A stretch of 64,000 nucleotides of DNA from NCBI RefSeq assembly GCF_003058225.1, contig NZ_QBUG01000009.1, forward strand, positions 186,001 to 250,000. Reading direction: 5' to 3'. The notes beneath the pieces were generated by a model, which ran no database searches, was not told the origin of the DNA, and saw nothing but the letters and a program-made list of their open reading frames with translations. This document shows, piece by piece, positions 60,957 to 64,000 of this stretch. Positions within the stretch are counted from its first letter, which is position 1. Every line of letters starts with the position of its first letter. This DNA comes from Promicromonospora sp. AC04 (GTDB lineage: Bacteria; Actinomycetota; Actinomycetes; Actinomycetales; Cellulomonadaceae). A program made the translations under genes and the position numbers.

Positions 60957-61456
60957 GACGTGACTCCTTTCTCCTGCAGCGCCAGCCGCAGCGCACGCAG
61001 CCCGTAGTGCAGGCGCGACTTCACCGTCCCGGCCGGGACACCCAGCTCGGTCGCGAGCTCCGCCACCGAGCGGCCGCCGTAGTAGGCGCCCACGACGACC
61101 GCCCGGTGCGCCGGTGAGAGCGACACCAGCGCGTCGGCGACGAGCCACGAGTCGAGCACGGCCTGGGTGGTGTCGCGCTCCTCGCGGTCGGGGAGGTGAC
61201 CGGTGGCCCGCTCGCGGGTGCGGCGGGCGCTGCGGAGATGGTCGACCGTGAGGTTCCGCGCGACCGTGAACAGCCAGGCGCGCACGGACTCCTCGGAGCG
61301 CTCGAGCACCTCGGGGTGCCGCCACGCGCGCAGCAGGGTCTCCTGCACGACGTCGCGCGCCTCCTCCTCGTCGCCCGTGCGGCGCACGACGTACCGGTAC
61401 AGCGCACCGGCGTGCGTGTCGTGCACCGCCTCGAGGAGCTCATCCTCTGCGCCCAC
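60953..61456 (-). CDS. ECF sigma factor (SigK-like)
   Basis: 167 residues: region 2 (YRYVVRRTGDEEEARDVVQETLLRAW in part) and region 4 (LSPAHRAVVVGAYYGGRSV, ELGVPAGTVKSRLHYGLRAL). GTG at 61456 with AGGAGAGGAA upstream. Paired with an RskA-like anti-sigma and preceded by yceI, so it probably controls this operon. Regulon otherwise unknown. Confidence 0.93.
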   Translation of the reverse strand: MGAEDELLEAVHDTHAGALYRYVVRRTGDEEEARDVVQETLLRAWRHPEVLERSEESVRAWLFTVARNLTVDHLRSARRTRERATGHLPDREERDTTQAVLDSWLVADALVSLSPAHRAVVVGAYYGGRSVAELATELGVPAGTVKSRLHYGLRALRLALQEKGVTS

Positions 61457-61511
61457 GAGCAGTTCCTCTCCTGGTCACGGTCGTCGCTTGCGTCGTCGTA
61501 CTGAGTGGTTG

Positions 61512-62195
61512 CTACTGTCCCGGCTGCAGCTGCAGCGAGAACTCGATGCTGCCAGCATCCTCCACCGTCACGAAGCCCAGGTCCGGAGCTTCGACGCCGA
61601 AGTCGGCGAACGTGATCGGCACGCTGCCGATGACCTGCACGGGGTCGCCGCTGGTGGCGTCTCCAGCGACCTCGGCCTCGACGGTGGCGGGCTGGGTGAC
61701 GCCGTGGATCGTGAGGTCGCCGGTCAGCTCGACCGCCGTCGCGCCCTCCTCGATCGTCGCCGGCTCGGTGAGCTCGAAGGTGGCCGTGGGGAACTCGCCG
61801 GCCTGCATCGCCTGGTCCCGGAAGTAGGCGTCGCGGGCGGTCTCGTCGGTCGCCACGCTGGCGACGTCCACCTCGATGTCGGCCACGGTGATCGAGCCGT
61901 CCGCGACGGTCACCGAACCGGTGACCTCCTCGGTGCGGCCGGTGACCGTCACGTCGTTGCCCTGCAGCACCTCGTCGACGCGGTACCCCGCGAACGAGCC
62001 GTCGCTCACGGTCCAGGTGCCCGCCGCGGCATCGGCGTCGGGCAGGGGTTCCGCCGACGTCGCCAGCGTGGGCTCCTCCGCCGCGGCGTCGTTCGCCCAG
62101 TCCGCGTACAGGCCCGGCCCGAAGATCGCCGCCGCCGCACCGACCACGACCACAGCCGCACCGACGCCTACCGCCACCTTGGTTCCTCTGCGCAC
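61512..62195 (-). CDS. YceI-family secreted/membrane protein
   Basis: 227 residues: N-terminal anchor or signal (KVAVGVGAAVVVVGAAAAIFG), then a YceI lipocalin-like barrel (GTWTVSDGSFAGYRVDEVL, TGDLTIHGVTQPATVEAEV, GSIEFSLQLQPG). Family binds isoprenoid-like lipids. GTG at 62195 with GAGAGGGGCGGA upstream. First gene of the sigma/anti-sigma operon, 55 bases before sigma. Confidence 0.9.
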   Translation of the reverse strand: MRRGTKVAVGVGAAVVVVGAAAAIFGPGLYADWANDAAAEEPTLATSAEPLPDADAAAGTWTVSDGSFAGYRVDEVLQGNDVTVTGRTEEVTGSVTVADGSITVADIEVDVASVATDETARDAYFRDQAMQAGEFPTATFELTEPATIEEGATAVELTGDLTIHGVTQPATVEAEVAGDATSGDPVQVIGSVPITFADFGVEAPDLGFVTVEDAGSIEFSLQLQPGQ

Positions 62196-62247
62196 GTTCC
62201 GCCCCTCTCGTTCGCAGGCCGACCGGATATCGACCTCTGCCCCACAC

Positions 62248-62273
62248 GACGGGTGAAGGTGCGGGTCGGTTCA
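62248..62273 (-). promoter_or_regulatory. Candidate ECF sigma promoter of yceI-sigma operon
   Basis: On the minus strand TGAACC (complement of 62268-62273), 16-base spacer, CGTC (complement of 62248-62251), matching the general ECF pattern GGAAC-n16-CGTC. Would give autoregulation. Confidence 0.5.
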
Positions 62274-62510
62274 ATCGAGCTCAAAAGTCGTGGACCGAGA
62301 GTTCTGGGGCGAGTATTGGCGATACGTTCGGCCGGGAGTGTCGCGAGGCCGCGGGCCTGAACCGGCCATCGTTTCGCAGGGCGAAGGCCGCGCGGGGTGA
62401 AACGGACGTCGGACGCCGCGGGGTCGTGGCACCATCGACGCAGGCCGCGTGCACCCCGGCCTCGGGCGACGACGCCTTCGGCTGCGGGTGGCAGCGGCAC
62501 GTGACGCAGA
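62274..62510. other. Gap between yceI and secreted protein gene
   Basis: About 240 bases with no gene or hairpin I can support. The promoter of the downstream plus-strand gene should lie here; none could be fixed. Confidence 0.4.
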
Positions 62511-62524
62511 GCGCTGGAGGCATC

Positions 62525-63787
62525 ATGCGTCGATCTGCAGCCGTGATCATCGCGCTGGGCGCCCTCATGACGGGTCTGGTCGCGCCGCCGGCGTCGGCCG
62601 CGCCGGGAGACCCGGCGCCCGGCTGGGCCGGCAGCTCCACGGCGACGCCGCGGGACCTCGCGGTCTCCGGTTCGGGCCGGGCGTTCACCGTAGGCCTGCC
62701 GAGAACCGCGGCCCAGGGCCAGTCGTCCTACGGGCACGTCCTGGGCAACGACTGGTCAGAGGTGTTCGTGCCTCCCCGTTCCCAGGGCGGCGTGGTCGCC
62801 GGTCCCGGCGACTACGCGGTAGCCGTGATCGGGAACGTGTCCCGCGTGTTCGACGGGGCCACCTGGAGCGATCCCGTCACCGTCACCGCGGACATCCAGC
62901 GGTCGAAGGTCGTGGGCAACACCGACGGTGATGCCGCCATGCTGTGGAACGCCGCCGGTGGAGCGCCCTACCTGAGCCGACTGGTCCGCGGCGGCTCCTG
63001 GGAGACGAGCCGGGTGACGGGCACGGGGGCCGGGGTCCTCAGGGACGTAGCGATCAACGACGCCGGCAAGATCACCGTGGTCTGGGCCGTACCGAGCGGG
63101 ACGACGTCGGAGATCCGGAGGTCGGTACTGCAGCCGGCGTCGACCACCTGGACCACCGCGCGGCGCGTCGGCACCGTCGACGACCCGAGGCCGAACCTCT
63201 CGATCGTCACCGACGGGCAGGGACGAGAGACTCTGATCGCAGGCAACAAGCTCTGGCGGCAGGCCACCAGCACGCAGATGCCGGCCTTCCAGTTCCGCAC
63301 CAGTGTGCGGGCCAAGCTCGCCGCGGGCGAGACCGGCACCCGCCTGGTCTGGGCCACGAAGGCCGACGGGCAGTACGAGATCCATACCCGGCACGCCGAG
63401 GGGCAGGTCTGGAGGTCGCAGAGGCTGGTGTGGTCGTACCCCGTCCCCTCGGACCTGGACTGCGACAAAGGCATCGAGTTCGGAGTCGGCATGGTCCCCG
63501 CCGGACGCTCCTACATCGCCGTCGGCATCCAGCGTATCGAGCTTGCCGGCGACGCAGTTCTCGAGTGCGACGGGCAAGACATCGCCGACTTCCTGACCGT
63601 GAGCCCGTCCAACAACGTCCTGAATCTGAGCGACCTGGGCAGCTACGCCTTGGGCGGGCCGTTCCAGGTCTCGGCGGGGACTGCCGGGCCCGTCGCGCTG
63701 GAGTACGGGATCGGTCCCGTGCTCGGAGAAGATCCCGAAGAGATTCCCGTCGACGGTTACCGGGTCATCCGGTTCTTCACCCGCTGA
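62525..63787 (+). CDS. Secreted protein of unknown function (tandem paralogue 1)
   Basis: 420 residues. Signal peptide MRRSAAVIIALGALMTGLVA-type with cleavage near ASAA (about 28). The mature part is beta-rich with repeated Trp/Gly strands (RDLAVSGSGRAFTVGLPRT, FDGATWSDPVTVTA, RGGSWETSRVTG), suggesting a propeller-like fold; no catalytic motif recognised. Two cysteines late (DLDCDKG, ECDGQD). ATG at 62525 with GGAGG upstream. The next gene is a close paralogue. Confidence 0.8.
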   Translation: MRRSAAVIIALGALMTGLVAPPASAAPGDPAPGWAGSSTATPRDLAVSGSGRAFTVGLPRTAAQGQSSYGHVLGNDWSEVFVPPRSQGGVVAGPGDYAVAVIGNVSRVFDGATWSDPVTVTADIQRSKVVGNTDGDAAMLWNAAGGAPYLSRLVRGGSWETSRVTGTGAGVLRDVAINDAGKITVVWAVPSGTTSEIRRSVLQPASTTWTTARRVGTVDDPRPNLSIVTDGQGRETLIAGNKLWRQATSTQMPAFQFRTSVRAKLAAGETGTRLVWATKADGQYEIHTRHAEGQVWRSQRLVWSYPVPSDLDCDKGIEFGVGMVPAGRSYIAVGIQRIELAGDAVLECDGQDIADFLTVSPSNNVLNLSDLGSYALGGPFQVSAGTAGPVALEYGIGPVLGEDPEEIPVDGYRVIRFFTR

Positions 63788-63816
63788 CTTCACCTACGCC
63801 CGCCCCAGGAGACATC

Positions 63817-64000
63817 ATGCGTCGATCTGCAGCCGTGGCCATCGTGGTAGGTGTTCTTGTCGCCGGTCTGGCTGCGCCGTCGGCGTCGGCCGCGCCGGGT
63901 GACCCGGCGCCGACCTGGCCCGTCCGCTACGCCATGGCCCCGCGCGATGCGGCCGTCGCCGGGTCCGGCCGGGTGTTCGAGGTCGGGCTGCCCAGGACCG
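63817..64000 (+). CDS. Secreted protein paralogue 2 (3' truncated by window)
   Basis: First 61 residues only. Near-identical signal peptide MRRSAAVAIVVGVLVAGL and the same mature start (APGDPAPTW, PRDAAVAGSGRVFEVGLPRT) as the preceding gene. AGGAGA site before ATG at 63817. It begins 29 bases after the previous stop: tandem duplication, probably cotranscribed. Confidence 0.85.
   Translation, partial: MRRSAAVAIVVGVLVAGLAAPSASAAPGDPAPTWPVRYAMAPRDAAVAGSGRVFEVGLPRT

Overview
High-GC actinobacterial chromosome, about 64 kb. Codon use, GTG/TTG starts, leaderless-type promoters, the order rplU-rpmA-obg-proB-proA-nadD-rsfS, a cydABDC operon, a long Ala/Glu/Arg-rich RNase E/G and an AztD homologue all fit Micrococcales, probably Promicromonosporaceae or Cellulomonadaceae (family placement is inference). 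There is no prophage, transposase or CRISPR array in the window.

Layout. 1-4.7 kb: 3' part of a Fpg/Nei DNA glycosylase, a 2-hydroxyacid dehydrogenase, an NlpC/P60 wall hydrolase behind a c-di-AMP riboswitch, and a phytoene-dehydrogenase-like FAD enzyme. 4.8-11.8 kb: the cytochrome bd operon cydA-cydB-cydD-cydC on the minus strand, with a near-ideal Rex operator upstream of cydA. 12.2-16 kb: RNase E/G. 16-21.4 kb: acyltransferase 3, GNAT, alpha/beta hydrolase, thymidine kinase, fatty acid desaturase and a PCMT-type methyltransferase. 21.5-30.2 kb: a housekeeping block (L21, L27, Obg, ProB, ProA, a 50-residue membrane protein, NadD, a Pro/Gly-rich membrane protein, RsfS, histidine phosphatase). 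30.3-32.1 kb: two identical tRNA-Ala(GGC) genes flanking a hypothetical gene and a superoxide dismutase with a MerR/SoxR-type promoter. 32.2-43.4 kb: accessory genes, namely LysR, a CTP-synthase-like amidotransferase with an RBBP9-type hydrolase, then an XRE-MFS-DUF2255-carboxymuconolactone decarboxylase-aldo/keto reductase-cupin-Atu4866 cluster, then a TetR/hydrolase pair. 43.5-50.4 kb: FAD-linked oxidase with a divergent LuxR regulator, a zinc-chaperone (AztD) gene with two Zur-like boxes, and an epoxide hydrolase with a divergent WYL regulator. 50.4-58.4 kb: a secreted protein with three I36-like repeats and an NlpC/P60 domain, then a polyol module (mannitol dehydrogenase, SorC regulator, ABC binding protein and two permeases, no ATPase). 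58.6-64 kb: endonuclease I, a deazaflavin-type oxidoreductase, yceI-ECF sigma-anti-sigma, and two tandem paralogous secreted proteins, the second cut by the window edge.

The most unusual global feature is a series of long, perfect or near-perfect inverted repeats (12-39 bp arms) in at least fourteen intergenic gaps, mostly between convergent genes or at transcription-unit ends and mostly without a U-tract. Most have unrelated sequences, but three (about 17.3, 38.6 and 58.4 kb) share one core, and their differences are matched on both arms. They look like a dispersed hairpin family and are the best candidate here for something undescribed.
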